DNA from: Melanocharis versteri
Taxonomy: Eukaryota; Chordata; Aves; Passeriformes; Melanocharitidae
Direction of reading: 5' to 3'
Length of the DNA stretch: 64,000 nucleotides
Assembly: GCA_013397845.1 (NCBI GenBank)
Contig: VZTG01003210.1
Coordinates: 307,493-371,492, forward strand
This document shows positions 52,521 through 64,000 of the stretch, piece after piece; position 1 is the stretch's first letter; each line of letters starts with the position of its first letter. Both the position numbers and the translations under genes were made by a program. Below the pieces are notes generated by a model. It was not told the DNA's origin. It searched no databases and saw only the letters and a program-made list of their open reading frames with translations.

Positions 52521-52600
52521 AAGAAATCCTGACTGTAGATCTGAAAGTCGAAGCTAAAGCTTCTGTTGACTTCAGTTGGTAGGAATTTGACCCAGAGAAT
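52521..52600. repeat. Ancient palindromic repeat, degraded
   Basis: An imperfect palindrome: AAGAAATCCTGACTG at the left against GGTAGGAATTTGACCC at the right, with TTGACTTCAG inside. The arrangement resembles the old amniote element whose core is CATTGACTTCAATGGGAGCA flanked by AAATCCTG and CAGGATTTG. Related to the interior of the element at 24020-24200 by the shared CTTCAGT core. No coding potential. Confidence 0.45.
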
Positions 52601-55600
52601 ATAAGAAACATGCCTTACATGAACTGATGTCAAGATGTATGTCCTCTGCCCCACAGAAAGAGGATATTTAAAATATTTATGTAAATATTTCAAAGGCTTG
52701 CCAGTTGAGCTTTGTTAAAGGAACCTGCATGTGTGTTGACCTTATGTTTGTTTGTTTCACGGAAAATTCATGCAGCTGCTTTTCATAACTGTGTTCACAT
52801 CTGCTGTTGCTAAATCGTTGTGAGCCTGGTTTCCGAAGGAAATGAGTTTTATGTGATTACACTGTGTGTGCCTGGGTGTGCGTGCACACATACAGCCACA
52901 TTAACGTGAGCGTTTCCCACAACGGCAGAGTTTTTAACTCACTGGCCAATTTCAGCCAAATCTGAAGACGGGGCCTAGCTTCTGAGACAATCCGTTCCTA
53001 CAAATTTCCCGAAACGCAGGCACCTAGGAAAGACAGCTGGAGAATGAGAGACTTTGGAGGAAGTAGCATGCATGAGTTCAGCCCTTGTGAGGCACCAGGG
53101 AAGAGAGATGTTGGAAATGACCTAACTAATGGAAGGCTACCGTGTTAGGTGCTGGAGTAACTGGTTGTGAGAGAGAAGTCTGCAAGGAATCTGACTTCAT
53201 TAATTTCACTGCTCACAAAATTATGTTTTCTAATGATTTGTTACTTTATTAAAAAATATAAAACAAACACACACCAAAAAAAATGGTCATTTTTTTCAGT
53301 AGTAAGAGCCATAGTCCACTCCCCTGTTTTAGGAGGGGAAATTTTAGATTTAAGAGAGGAAGAAAGCATGGAGGCTTAGTGCTAGTTTTTATTGGCAAGA
53401 GCTTTATATGGTATTGGGTGTGAAAGTTGTAAATTACTTTTGCAGTTCGTCCTGAGGAAATGAGAATAAAACCATTAAGTTACATCTTTCATGTTACATG
53501 AATTTGCTACGTACCACAGAACTTGCATGGAAGAAAAATCTAGCTTCAGAAAACTCCCTTGAATTATTTCTCTGTTGCATTGATGGTGTTTCTCATCTTT
53601 TCCCTCCTATGGAACAAATCCACTTGTGTGATACTAGAAAATAAAGGAAAATTGTAAGCAATAGATTGTAGAAATCTTTAAAATTTGCCTAATCTACCTG
53701 TTATTGAGATATACAAACAGATATATATTGGACTGGGTACATACCTATAGATATGTATATATATATGTACATGGGTGTAGAGAATGAGAAAGTGAATAAC
53801 ACAGAGTAGGAGAAGGATCTTTCTTGTTGGAACGGGAATTTGTAGCTCACTAAATGCTAAAAAAGCCTTTCTTTCCAGCCCTGACAGGCTGTGAAATATT
53901 ATAATTTAAACCTGTCACTATTCTGAGACTGAATCTTACTTGTCCTGTACCTCAGGGAAATGTAATTTGGGAATGTGTGCATGGGGGTGTTATAGGGACA
54001 GAGAGGTAAGTGGGAAATCCACAAAATTACAGTGAAGAGAAAGAAAGGAAACATTTCCTGGTGAAGGGAGAAAGTTTTGTGGGGTTATTTTTTTTTATTA
54101 TTTTTAAAAAGTAATTGGAGATGTTCAAATGTTCAAAAGGCAGAAATGTTAGAAGTGGCCTTAGGGAAAATGCATTAATGGGAACACAAGTATGGAACAT
54201 GTGAGTGGTCAACAGGACATGATGAATTAAACTTAATGTACAGCTACAAGCTTAATTAGAAGATTTTTAGATTTATTACATGAATTTGCAGTGTAATTGC
54301 CCTCAAAGCAATAAAAAATAAAAGCAGAGGTGATGCCTTATTAAGGCTTACCTTTTCTAGGATATTACTGGTTTTACTAAGCAAAAACCCTGGTTTTTTT
54401 TGTGATCAAATTTCAAGTGACTCCACCCCAAAAGCTGTGTTTTTCTCTCAATAATACATGTAATGCTGAGAAAGAGGCAGTTTCTGTGTGTGCACACAAA
54501 AGTTTCTCAGAGGATGATTTCACATATGTACTGTGATGTAGAAATACCCAGTTTTTTGTAAAAAAAGCCACAGGGAAAAGTCACTTTAAAACATGTCGTA
54601 GCTTAGCTGGAATGCTTCATGATGGAAGCTCAAAATAACTGCAAAACATCGTTTGAATGTAATTCAAGTAATAGGAAAGAAAATATTAGCAGTCCTGCAT
54701 CTCTCATTTATCTGAACATCAGCAAATGGATACTTCATTTGATATCTTGACATCTCTTTGTTTTTATATATTTGGCTGGTATATATCAAGGAAGACACAA
54801 TGCAGTTTCTTTGAACTCTGCTGCTGCACATCTGTAAAAGGTTATTTGGCACATGGTAGTAATTTTAAGCTGTGTATGGCAAAGATGTATATACGTCTCT
54901 GTACAGAAGTTAAACTGGTGAATCTCCCACATTTGTCTAAAACATTTCATTTATCCAACATCTTTTTGAATTATGTATCAAGTTAAAAATGTAATATTTA
55001 CAAGGTTTCTTTGTATTTAAGTCTACCTTTGAACATTGTGCTCAACAAAGACCCTACATTATCTCTAGGATTTTGGATAAAGAAATATATATGCAGATAT
55101 ATAATTTACATATGCATATATTTTGTTCACCATAGACACTGAGAATGAATTTACTTTTATAAGTGTGATCTGCTACCAAACCATTTCTGGTATAAGTGAA
55201 AATGTTTAGATTGCTAGCACAGAATGGAGGACTGTGTAAATCCCAATTTTCCTCTGAAATTAAACTTTGTGACTTTTTTTTTTTAATATAGCCTAATCAT
55301 GATCCTTTTTCCTCCCAGGATCATATGGCAGATGCTTTTAATGAAAATACACAGATACTTTCCTAAAATCTATTTCCTATTCTGTCACTGGAATCAAAGC
55401 TTTTGCTCATGACAGATGTGTGCTTTGGCACTCAGTCACTGCTTCAGGGGACTTCACATGGAATCCACAGACTCTGAGAAGATTCAAGGGACTCTTTGAA
55501 TGGCAGTCTGAAAATTCAGGACCTTACTCGTCTCATATTTATTTTTATCTATTTGTTTAAAAATACAGGCAATAATAAATTTGAATTTCTTCAGTACTTG

Positions 55601-55818
55601 AGGTTACCATCCTATAGTCACTGCTTGGAGACCGCCTCTGTTTACTCACCTGAGAAGACACTGGAGATAACTTGAGGGTGGAAAAGGAGCCCTGTGGGAG
55701 CAGCTGATGTGAGGGGACATGGAGGTGACTATGGGCAAGCTCAAACGTGGAGCACTGGCAGAAAGCAGGGATGAAACTTCTCTATTTAGAGGTTTCCTTC
55801 AGTGTTTGCCATAAATCG
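52601..55818. other. Gene-free sequence with a small CpG-containing patch
   Basis: No gene seen. 52875-53030 has about eight CpGs in about 150 bases and a GTGTGCGTGCACACA alternating tract. An AT dinucleotide stretch lies at 53750-53767. The rest is AT-rich sequence with short chance frames. Confidence 0.65.
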
Positions 55819-55870
55819 TCATAGAGTCATAGAATGCTTTGGGTTCAAATGAACTTTAAAGATAAGAATT
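55819..55870 (-). repeat. CR1 LINE 3'-end fragment
   Basis: TCATAGAGTCATAGAATGCTTTGGG followed by AACTTTAAAGATAA matches the reverse complement of the avian CR1 3' end, whose usual form begins TCATAGAATCATAGAATGG. The element therefore points to the minus strand. Only about 50 bases are recognisable and the expected following ATCTAGTTCCAACCCC part is not seen. A short, old, 5'-truncated copy. Confidence 0.85.
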
Positions 55871-57018
55871 TGGCTTAGGTTGAATCTTCTGTTCTGAACT
55901 TTATGCCATAAAGATCTTTTGACTTGTTGATGACACCATTAGCCGATCAATTTACTCTCTTGTTTAAAACACTCTTTAAAAGCACTAAAATGCTTGAGGC
56001 CTGCAGAAAGCTCCTTGTATCTCAATGGCAGATCCATGAATGAGTGAATGCAGAGTGTACTGTGTTATGTTTCTGTGGCTGTTTACAGAAATAGCTATAT
56101 TTTGCTGTAATCTGATACGCATATTCAGATTTCATGTTAAAAATTCTGCAAGGACTTTGCTGAAAACTTTGATTACTGAAAACTGTGCCTTTTCAATTCC
56201 ATAGCAAAATCATCAGAAAAAGCTGTGCTTAAACTGAGTGTAAAATGCAGCCCTTTTTGTACTTCATCCCTGTGAAGTGCAGCTCCTTGATGTTAGCATT
56301 CTGAGAGTCCAGTATTTGCATTGGGAAATACTTCATATCTGCTAGGGGGAATAATTAAACTGGATTCCTGCGGTGTGAATAGATGCCATAGCTTTTATTG
56401 TGCCCCATTTTCCATGTGTAGTTGAGCAGCTTTGTAGTAAGAGAACAAAGGTTAGATGTATGCAAGTTTATCTGGATACTAGGTTTCAATTAGAGGAAAA
56501 CCCAATTCATTCTACTTTTTCCTGGTTCTCTGAAGCTTGTATGCAAAGGGCATGCTAATTACCTCCTCCAACACTGAACCAACATTGAGGGACTTCTTAC
56601 TTTTAACCAAATTTTTTGGTCTTGGATCCTAATCTGGGAAACAGAGAGGTAACGAAAAGCATAGTTAGAAAGAACCAGGACCATCTCACAATGTATTTTT
56701 AAAAAATTCATGGCAGGTGATACTTGCTTATTTTTATGAGTATTCAAGCAAATACATGGCTCAGCTGAAAATCTCCAGAGCAAAGGAGCTGTGTCCTTTG
56801 CACAGAGGCTCAGCAGATGGCACTTTTATATTAAGGGAGATACTGGTTTTATTGTTATTATTATCATCATAATATTAGGCTGCGAATGTTTTTGATGACG
56901 CTGAAATAGCCTTTGAGGAGTTCCAGCTTCCTGTGTGGTGCTATGGTCAGTAAAGTAATGTGGTCCCAGCAGTGTTGTATTCCAAATCATCTGCCTCGGA
57001 TACCTGTCATTGCCAAAA

Positions 57019-57047
57019 GGAAGGTTTGGGTTTGATGGGTTTGGGGG
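57019..57047 (+). other. Candidate G-quadruplex
   Basis: G tracts at 57023-57024, 57028-57030, 57037-57039 and 57043-57047 are separated by TTT or TTTGAT loops, with another GG at 57019-57020. Three tracts have three or more Gs and a fourth has two, so a mixed or two-tetrad quadruplex is possible. GT-rich sequence continues to about 57090. Confidence 0.35.
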
Positions 57048-59789
57048 TTTTTTGCTGTGGTTTTATTTTGTAGTTTTTTGGGTTTTTTTAGCCAAATGTC
57101 ATGGGAGCTTGCAACTTACACAAATGAAGTATAAGACTTAAGGTTTAAATATTGTTTTGGAAGAGTTTGTCTTGTTTTCATTCTGATTTCACACCTCAAA
57201 AGTTTCACAGGAGGCCTGAGTTATCTGGCTCTAGCCACACTTCTCTATAACACAGTACATAGATTGTCTTCATTTTAAAGACAACTAAATTATGGAGAAA
57301 ATTATGGTGGAAGAGTTCCTGTAAAATTTACCAAAACCAAATTAAAGCAGCACAAACATGAGCACACATGAAACTGTAAATCAAGTTACAACTTCTGAGC
57401 ATTGTCCCTCTGCCTTGCTGTTCTTTGTGAGCTTCATGAACTTTAACTGAGTGAAAGCAGCAAAACTTTCAACTGCATGGTGCTTTATATTTATGTTTGT
57501 TAGGTTGGGATTTTTCCTATTTTCATTTCATGAGTCTGACAGTGCTGGTGACATTCATAAAATCCTTACAGCATTGCTTTTTTGGTAGAAGCAATTAGAC
57601 ATGATAACGCCTTGAACCTTTTAGTGGTATTTAGATTGTTTTTATTGAGAATGCTCATGGAGACAGAGTTTCTATTTAGGCTTTCTAGACATAGGTTTTG
57701 AGATAGATCGCTGCTTCTATTCTGTTTGGAGACCGAGAAACAGAGATGCGACTCGAGTTGTTCAGGGTGTCAGGAAAGGCTGAGTCAAACCAGCTGGAAC
57801 CTCAGACCATCAATCCAGCACCCCTTGGAGCAGAGCCCTTTGCCACCCCAGAGCTGCTGCACTGGAAACCAGTCTGACGTGAAGCACTCCAGGCCCTGAG
57901 GGATTTGCACACTAATCCTTTGTGTGACAACACTCGGATCTCAGGCTTGCAAACATGGGGGTGATGAGTGTGTTATGAGTGTTTGGATAGATAAAACCAA
58001 AATGAACTGTTAAAATGGCTTCATTTTTTAACTTGTGAAAAAATGCTCAGCAGGGCAAGATATTACCAGTGCTAAGAACAGCTCTGAAAGGATGTCAAGA
58101 TAGTGCTACTATCAACATGAGCGTTTGTGGTGATCCTTCAGAAAAAAAATAAGCTGAGAAACAATTTCTTTTCATTCTGTCCTGGGGGACTTACTGACTA
58201 GTGATGACTTGTCTGGCTCAGCTATGTGTATTCTAATTCACTTTCTTTGCCAAGATCAGTCAACACTCATTAGAAGTAAACTTCAGCACTTAGTTCAGAT
58301 TCAGTAAATAGCTTTATTAGTTTAGGTGAAATACTCTTAAGTCTTCAGCCTTACCCAGATGACACAGTAATCTGCGTGTAACAAGGAGAGAAACTATTCA
58401 TAAATCCTTCTGTTATTTTAGTGTCACTGAAATGGAGTTGAGTTTTATAAATTACTGGTTTGGCTCTCTTTCTATGGAGATTCTGCTGTTACAAACCCAA
58501 GATTCACACATTTTGTCTAGGTGTAAGCTTAATTTTAGTTCAGAAAATTATTTGATCAGTCAATTATAACTGCCTGATGCAAAACTAAATGTACACCAGA
58601 GTCAGAGTTTTTAAAAATCAATAAAGATATGTACTAGAATCAGTAAAATGAATTAATTAATAGAATATAGGAATCATCTGTTAGTGGTGGTAAGGCACTT
58701 TAGCACGAAAGTTTATTGGTTTTGTTAGAAACACATTGCACTTACTACAGATAAAAATGCATTTTTCCTCGGGCTACAAGTTTATGTAAGGAAACAGATT
58801 TTAACCACTTCAAAATCATGACAGGCTAACCTGTTCCACCAAAGGAAACAAAAAGAACAATCGTAAAAGAGCAGTTGTCTTTTTTGTGGAGGTGGTTTCA
58901 TACAATGCTTTTAAATTTGGTATCATCTATGAGTGTACCCAAATATAAAATCTGAGATAATTATTCAACACAATAAATAAGAAATTACATTTTATCTTCA
59001 ATTCTGAATTTGATTTATTGGCATTGGTTTGGTGGTTGGCATTACTTTAACAGCTCTTCTTTTCTTCTCCATACTTTTCTTTAAATAAAAATCCTACTTT
59101 CCAATGTCTTGCAGTCAGTCAGTTTGCAGCAGTGTTACAGAACTGCAGCCACGACTACAGGATCAGTCATGATTTACCTGAAAAATGCTCTCAGGTAAAT
59201 TACATAGGAGCTGGACTGTGAATGAGGCTTTTAAAATTACTTTTATAAAATCAACAGCAAACTACCAAAGAAAAAGAGAAAATCCCACAATATGCTTGCA
59301 AGCAGGTTTGCTTAGAATCAGATGCTTGTGTTGGTCCTTGAGTAGTTGTTACGACCCCAAGGCCCCATCTGAAATCAGAAGGACACAGAGCCACTGTTGG
59401 GATCTTGGGAGGTGCCAGGACTTTCAGTGGATCTCCTGATTTTTTAAGACTGCTGGCAAACAAGTATTGAGCATGTGCATATTTGTTTGTATATGTATAT
59501 ATAAATATGTGATTTTTAAGCATGTGGAACTGTTCTTAGTTTGGGGATTTTTTTCTGTGAGAAAGGGATGGGAGGAAATAAAACAATTTCTTCAGCTTCT
59601 GGTGGGAATTGAATAGTAGGTGCATATTCTGAGATGATTTACAATCTGTCTTGTCACTGAAAATTGTCAATATTTAGGCAATTTGAAAACATAGAAACCT
59701 ATGGAAGGGTATATTGCTTGTATGTAGTATATCTCTGTGGATATTTTGAACTGCAGTCCTCTTTCTTCCTGTCATCTCTTGTAGATGTT

Positions 59790-60010
59790 CCTGAACTTTA
59801 ACGATCTGACGTGGATTCAAGTTAACACGATTACTTAAAACTTCAAAGTCCAGCAGTAATTAGAGTACACCTAATGTCAACAGGGTTTCAAGGAGCTCGT
59901 TAAAGAATGTAAATTTAATTTGAGCACACATAAAATGGTCGCCCAGGTATGGCAGCACCCTCATTATCCAATAAAAATCAGTGATGTGAAGTCCTCACAT
60001 ATTTTGCCCC
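59790..60010. promoter_or_regulatory. Candidate conserved non-coding element
   Basis: Complex sequence with little low-complexity content, carrying a homeodomain-type GTAATTAGAG (59856-59865), CATAAAATGGTC (about 59929-59940, CDX/HOX-like) and ATCCAATAAAAATCAG (59966-59981, inverted CCAAT-related). Inferred from composition; conservation not tested. Confidence 0.25.
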
Positions 60011-61505
60011 AGGAATCTGACAGGCATTTTCTCGGTAGGATTTGATAGTATGAGAGCAAATGTAAAGATGAAGTTCCAATTTTTATTACTTCTTATTTAA
60101 ATCTGCATCTTTTATTAACCTCATACTCCCGTTAGAACAGGCGAATCAAAATGATCAAATCCATATCACAATGAATGCTTTTTTCTGTTATAAACAGACA
60201 GTAGAAAAATCCCAGTTGTACAGATTCAGTATGATTTAGATCTATTTAATGGTTGCAGATTTTCATTTCAGAATTCAATGTGGGTATAAAAATATAATGG
60301 AAGTATCTTGTTAATATTTTCTCAGGTTAGCATATTGATAATGTGGTCAAGGAAGATGTGTCTGTCTGTGGCAAACATAGGACACTAAGAACAGAAAGCT
60401 ATGAATAAGTTAAATTTCTTAACATATGTGAGTAGACTTGTGGCAGTATGAAGAGGATGGAAGGATTTTCATTAACATAAACCCATTTTAGTTTCTGGAG
60501 GGCTCAGTGATCTAAGTCATCTCAGTATTTATCCATGTTTCAGTATTGACGTCGAGATCTAGGTCACGCTCTACATCTATTTGAGGTTTTCATACAGCCT
60601 TCATGTTTCTAATGTTTTGTGACCTTTGGCTGTGTGGGAAGCCATGTGGTTTTTTTCAGCCAGGAAGCTGGGACTAGAGAAAGTAAAGGCAGGTTTGCAC
60701 AGTACAGTCAACCAGCCTGGTTCTGTTCCCAGATTTGCAAATGCTGACGAGTGGTTCTGTCACTTCAGGCGCTGGGTTATGTGATGTCACAGATTTGGAC
60801 CTGGACAATAATCCCACATGATCCCTTTCTAACACTGCAGATTTCTTACAATCTTTTAGACAAAACCATGAAACATCAGTAAATTAACCTGAGTCCTAGT
60901 ATTATCATTTTGGTACAGATAATTATATACTTCATGATTAAACTTCACTTTTCTTTGAAGAACCAAAATTTTAGTCCCTCTCTGTGTATTGAAGCATGTG
61001 AATACTGGTAAATTCCATCGTGTGCAGATCCAGCTGTCTCTGTGAACACAGCATCAAAAATGTGATAGTTTTATTGTAAGCTACAAGTACTACTTAGTAA
61101 ATTAAATGCTGACATGTTTGGTAAGGGAAAGAATTTTGACAGTATCAGTGTAAAACAAGATGATTTTCAACACCAAATACTCAAAGCAGTTTGAAGCCTA
61201 AATCTGCTGCAAACTAAATTACTCTGGTAGGATGCCTAACTTTTTGTGGAGAACACAACTCACAAACAAGCATAGGATGGAGCTGCCAATTTTATTGCTT
61301 ACATAAACCAAATGCTTATTAGTGTTTGAGACATTGTTCAGAAGGACAGTTTTAAAAGTTTCTCCATGAATCACAAGGAGAAATAAACTTAATTGCTGAC
61401 CTCTTGGGTGTGAGAGGTAACCTGTGTGTACCACCAGTGCATATATTGGGTGTGCTAGTACTTTCCTTCTTGATGTTGTATGGGAGGCAGTTCAACTATT
61501 ATTAG

Positions 61506-61523
61506 TATATATATATATATATA
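61506..61523. repeat. (TA)n dinucleotide run
   Basis: Nine TA units. Low complexity; likely variable in length. Confidence 0.9.
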
Positions 61524-61628
61524 AAATTTATACACATATTTGTTCAAGTTATTCAGTGATTCAAATCAGATCAAGAAATAGTTCACAAATAGTCTGATAT
61601 CTTTTGCAGGAAAAGTGTTTGTTTGTTT

Positions 61629-61697
61629 GTTTTCTTTCATTGTTTGGTCAACTGAAAAAGAACATCTGTACCATCTTCCTCACTGAAATTTTCCACC
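61629..61697 (+). repeat. Direct repeat copy A, about 69 bases
   Basis: Begins GTTTTCTTTCATTG, contains GGTCAACTGAAAAAGAACAT, and ends near TTTTCCACC. It matches the copy at 63478-63548 at all but a few positions. A weaker match (CAGGAA) is present upstream of both copies. The type of element is not recognised. Confidence 0.9.
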
Positions 61698-63477
61698 ACT
61701 CTGAGAACAGCCGTAGCCAGGGGAAGGCAAAGAGAAATATGTTGCTCAGTGCTCAGCTTCACCAGACACAAGTGGCTAAAGTCCTGCACCACAAACTGGG
61801 GTTTGGACTGGGGGACAGGGAAAGATGATCCAAATTACTTTCTTTTATTATGAGGCAGTGAACAAGTCACTCTCTACATTGTCCTTCTCTCTTCCTTTCT
61901 CTTGCAGCAAATATTTAAAAGTGTAAGGGGATGATAGATCCTGTAGTCACCGAGGAAGTCTGTGGGCGTTAGGCTTTTATGTAGAAATGAAATGGGTTTT
62001 CTGACTCTTTGTCACTTGCTCATTTGAGAGATGGTCAGCATCTCAGGAACCTGCTCTGTGTGATGGATCCTTAACAGACTGGTTTAGAGGCAAATGTAGC
62101 CCAAAAGATGCTGTATTTTTGTCCTAGTTGCCCATAAAGCTGAGCTGCAAAATGAGGGTGAGCCCAGGCTGCAATTATGGCTATGTGCTCTGTAGAGGAA
62201 ACAAATGGGAACTGACTCTCTGCCCGACAGATAACACTAGGAAGTGCTCAAAAATAGTGTATTTACACTTTCCATCTGTGACTCTCAGTAATTATTTGTT
62301 ACTGTTAAAACACTTGTCAGATGTTTCCAATTACTTTATTCTAACTGAGGATAAATAAAACACATTCTTGAGGTTGACAGGAAGAACAGTTCCATCCCTG
62401 TTCCTGGTTAGAGATTATACAGGATATGCATACATAACAGTGCATATAATATTGCAAAATAATGTTGCTTACATGGAGGAATTCTGTGGAGTTCTGGCTT
62501 CAAACAGATGCTCTTCTAAGCTCTGCACCATCATTGCCTGGTTCCATGTCTCCTTTTTTTGTTGTTGGGTGTCCCTGTAAAGTAGAAAAATCTCCATTGC
62601 TTTGTATTGCCATAACTGAAGACTGGTGCCCATATAAACCAGTGCAAAGTAATTGCTAGGCCTTGTTTGTTTGCTTGCTCTGTATTTGAGAATAAGCAGG
62701 GCAGTTCTGGAAATAATGTAAATGTTAAAAATCCTCAACTCGAACTGCAGTGTTGCTTAATGATGGGTGTTGGGTACAATTTAAAATAGTTAATGGTGAG
62801 GAAAATAAGAAAAAAGCCCCCAATTTGGCAAAATCTCACTGAGCAAACATATAATGGAGAACTGCTCCCAAAGGCTTAGAGAGGAGGAGTACCTTTGGGG
62901 AGAGAAGAGCGAGACAGGAGGAGGGCAAGGGTTTGTGAGATTTGGAAAACAGATTTCATGAGCTGTCCCTTCTGTGAGCAGTCTCTGGTGAAAACAGAGG
63001 ACATCACTCACAGTGACCTCCCTTCATCCCCGTAAAGTGCAATTGCTGGTTTCAGCCATGGGGATCAGTAAATGCAGCAATAATAACGGGTGCAGGCAAA
63101 TCTTTTTTTTTTTTTTTTTTTTTTTATCCTGTCAGTGCTAAGATTGCTTGTCTTTTGTCCGTGCACACAAGTGAAAAAGACTGGCTCCAGTCTAACAAGC
63201 CTGCTTTGAAATCTTCTTCCAGAACTTTAACTTAAGAAGTATCCTATTGTGCGTTCTTATAGGTTGCAAACATTGAACATTTGTTTTTCACATGTTGATG
63301 CTTTCTTAATACTTTCTCTTCCTCAAAACCTAATCTTTTCCTGTGCCATCAATAAGAGAATACAATCTTCCATTAGAAAAATGTGTTGAAAATTCCTCTT
63401 CTATTTGTTTATGTGTGTGCAAGTGTGTATAAACCAGTGGATTTTAAATGGAGTTCATTATGAGACAGGAATTCCTT
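61698..63477. other. Spacer between the two direct repeats, no gene
   Basis: About 1.8 kb of unique sequence with chance frames under 90 codons and one 23-base T run (63103-63125). I recognise no retroviral or transposon coding sequence, which argues against the flanking repeats being LTRs of a complete element. Confidence 0.6.
63103..63125. repeat. Poly-T run (23 bases)
   Basis: Uninterrupted T run with no adjoining SINE or retrocopy that I can recognise. Confidence 0.9.
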
Positions 63478-63548
63478 GTTTTCTTTCATTTTGCTTGGTC
63501 AACTGAAAAAGAACATCTGTACCATCATCCTCACTGCAATTTTCCACC
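63478..63548 (+). repeat. Direct repeat copy B, about 71 bases
   Basis: Begins GTTTTCTTTCATTTTGC, contains GGTCAACTGAAAAAGAACAT, and ends near TTTTCCACC. Compared with the copy at 61629-61697 it differs by a short indel or substitution after TTTCATT and by two substitutions (CATCATCC for CATCTTCC, CTGCAATT for CTGAAATT). Flanking sequences diverge after CCACC. Confidence 0.9.
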
Positions 63549-64000
63549 CTGGCAATTACCCACATGAGCAAAGATCATGTGCTGTTTTAGAGAGAAGGAT
63601 ATAATTGTGCAGGGTTTCTGTTGATCTGGGTAATTCAGTGGAAAAACTCTGATTAGACTAATCTTGCCAAAAGGTGGTAAGGGACACATTAGATGGCTTA
63701 CCTGTAATTTAGATTTCTTTTAAGCTAGGTACAAATTAATATTTTTGTGTACATAAAAAAGCATTAGAAAAAGATGTATTATTCATAGGTACTGCTTCCT
63801 AATGGCAGCTAAAACTTTTTAAATGTATAATGCATTAACACTAAGAAAAATATGTCCAATATTTCTTAAATGTCAAATATATTTAAATATTTAAAAATTA
63901 GTTGAATTTGTGCTTCATTTAGCAATATATTTAAAAAATGCATGCAGCATTGTGAGTTGTTTTGAAAATGCATTATCCAGTTAGCAACTAAATAAAATAT
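63549..64000. other. Gene-free AT-rich sequence
   Basis: No gene or repeat recognised. Very AT-rich from about 63840 on, with several ATTTAAA-type words. Confidence 0.7.

Larger units (their letters stand above)
55871..61628. other. Gene-free unique sequence
   Basis: About 5.8 kb with no supportable gene. Holds the G-rich tract at 57019-57047, a GC-richer segment of unknown origin at 57720-57910, and a complex patch at 59790-60010. Chance frames are at most 90 codons. A (TA)n run lies at 61506-61523. Confidence 0.65.

Overview
The window reads as vertebrate nuclear DNA, most likely from a bird, and I find no protein-coding gene or structural RNA gene in it. It is AT-rich (roughly 60% A+T by eye), full of short homopolymer runs, and poor in interspersed repeats. 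Every open frame is short and lacks recognisable domains. The bird assignment rests on two CR1 LINE 3' ends in opposite orientations (about 1890-1950 plus strand, 55819-55870 minus strand) and a solo endogenous-retrovirus LTR at about 15852-16412. From memory that LTR matches a family abundant in neoavian birds, so a non-galliform bird is my best guess; this was not tested by a search. There are no operons, ribosome binding sites or CRISPR arrays, and none would be expected.

Layout: 1-15851 is unique AT-rich sequence with one CR1 end, a 21-bp tandem duplication near 2473, a medium-GC segment at 13760-14290, and a homeodomain- and CRE-like patch near 15085. 15852-16412 is the solo LTR. 16413-31370 is unique sequence holding a small terminal-inverted-repeat transposon at 24020-24200 and a Z-DNA-prone tandem E-box plus octamer site at 27976-28004. 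31490-32330 is a GC-rich island with a TATA-like box. 34180-36370 is the least neutral-looking part: long stretches of complex sequence end in a CpG-enriched block (35925-36365). 36370-55818 is again mostly unique and contains two ancient amniote-type repeats (38093-38170, 52521-52600) and a candidate conserved element at 46800-47100. 55819-64000 holds the second CR1 end, a G-quadruplex candidate at 57019-57047, a candidate conserved element near 59790-60010, and a nearly identical ~70-bp direct repeat at 61629-61697 and 63478-63548.

The simplest reading is an intergenic stretch or a very long intron next to a developmentally regulated gene, with possible non-coding regulatory elements. I cannot name the neighbouring gene. 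Short coding exons in a long intron could be missed by eye. I see no convincing new multi-gene system; the most unusual items are the unexplained direct repeat pair and the CpG-enriched block.
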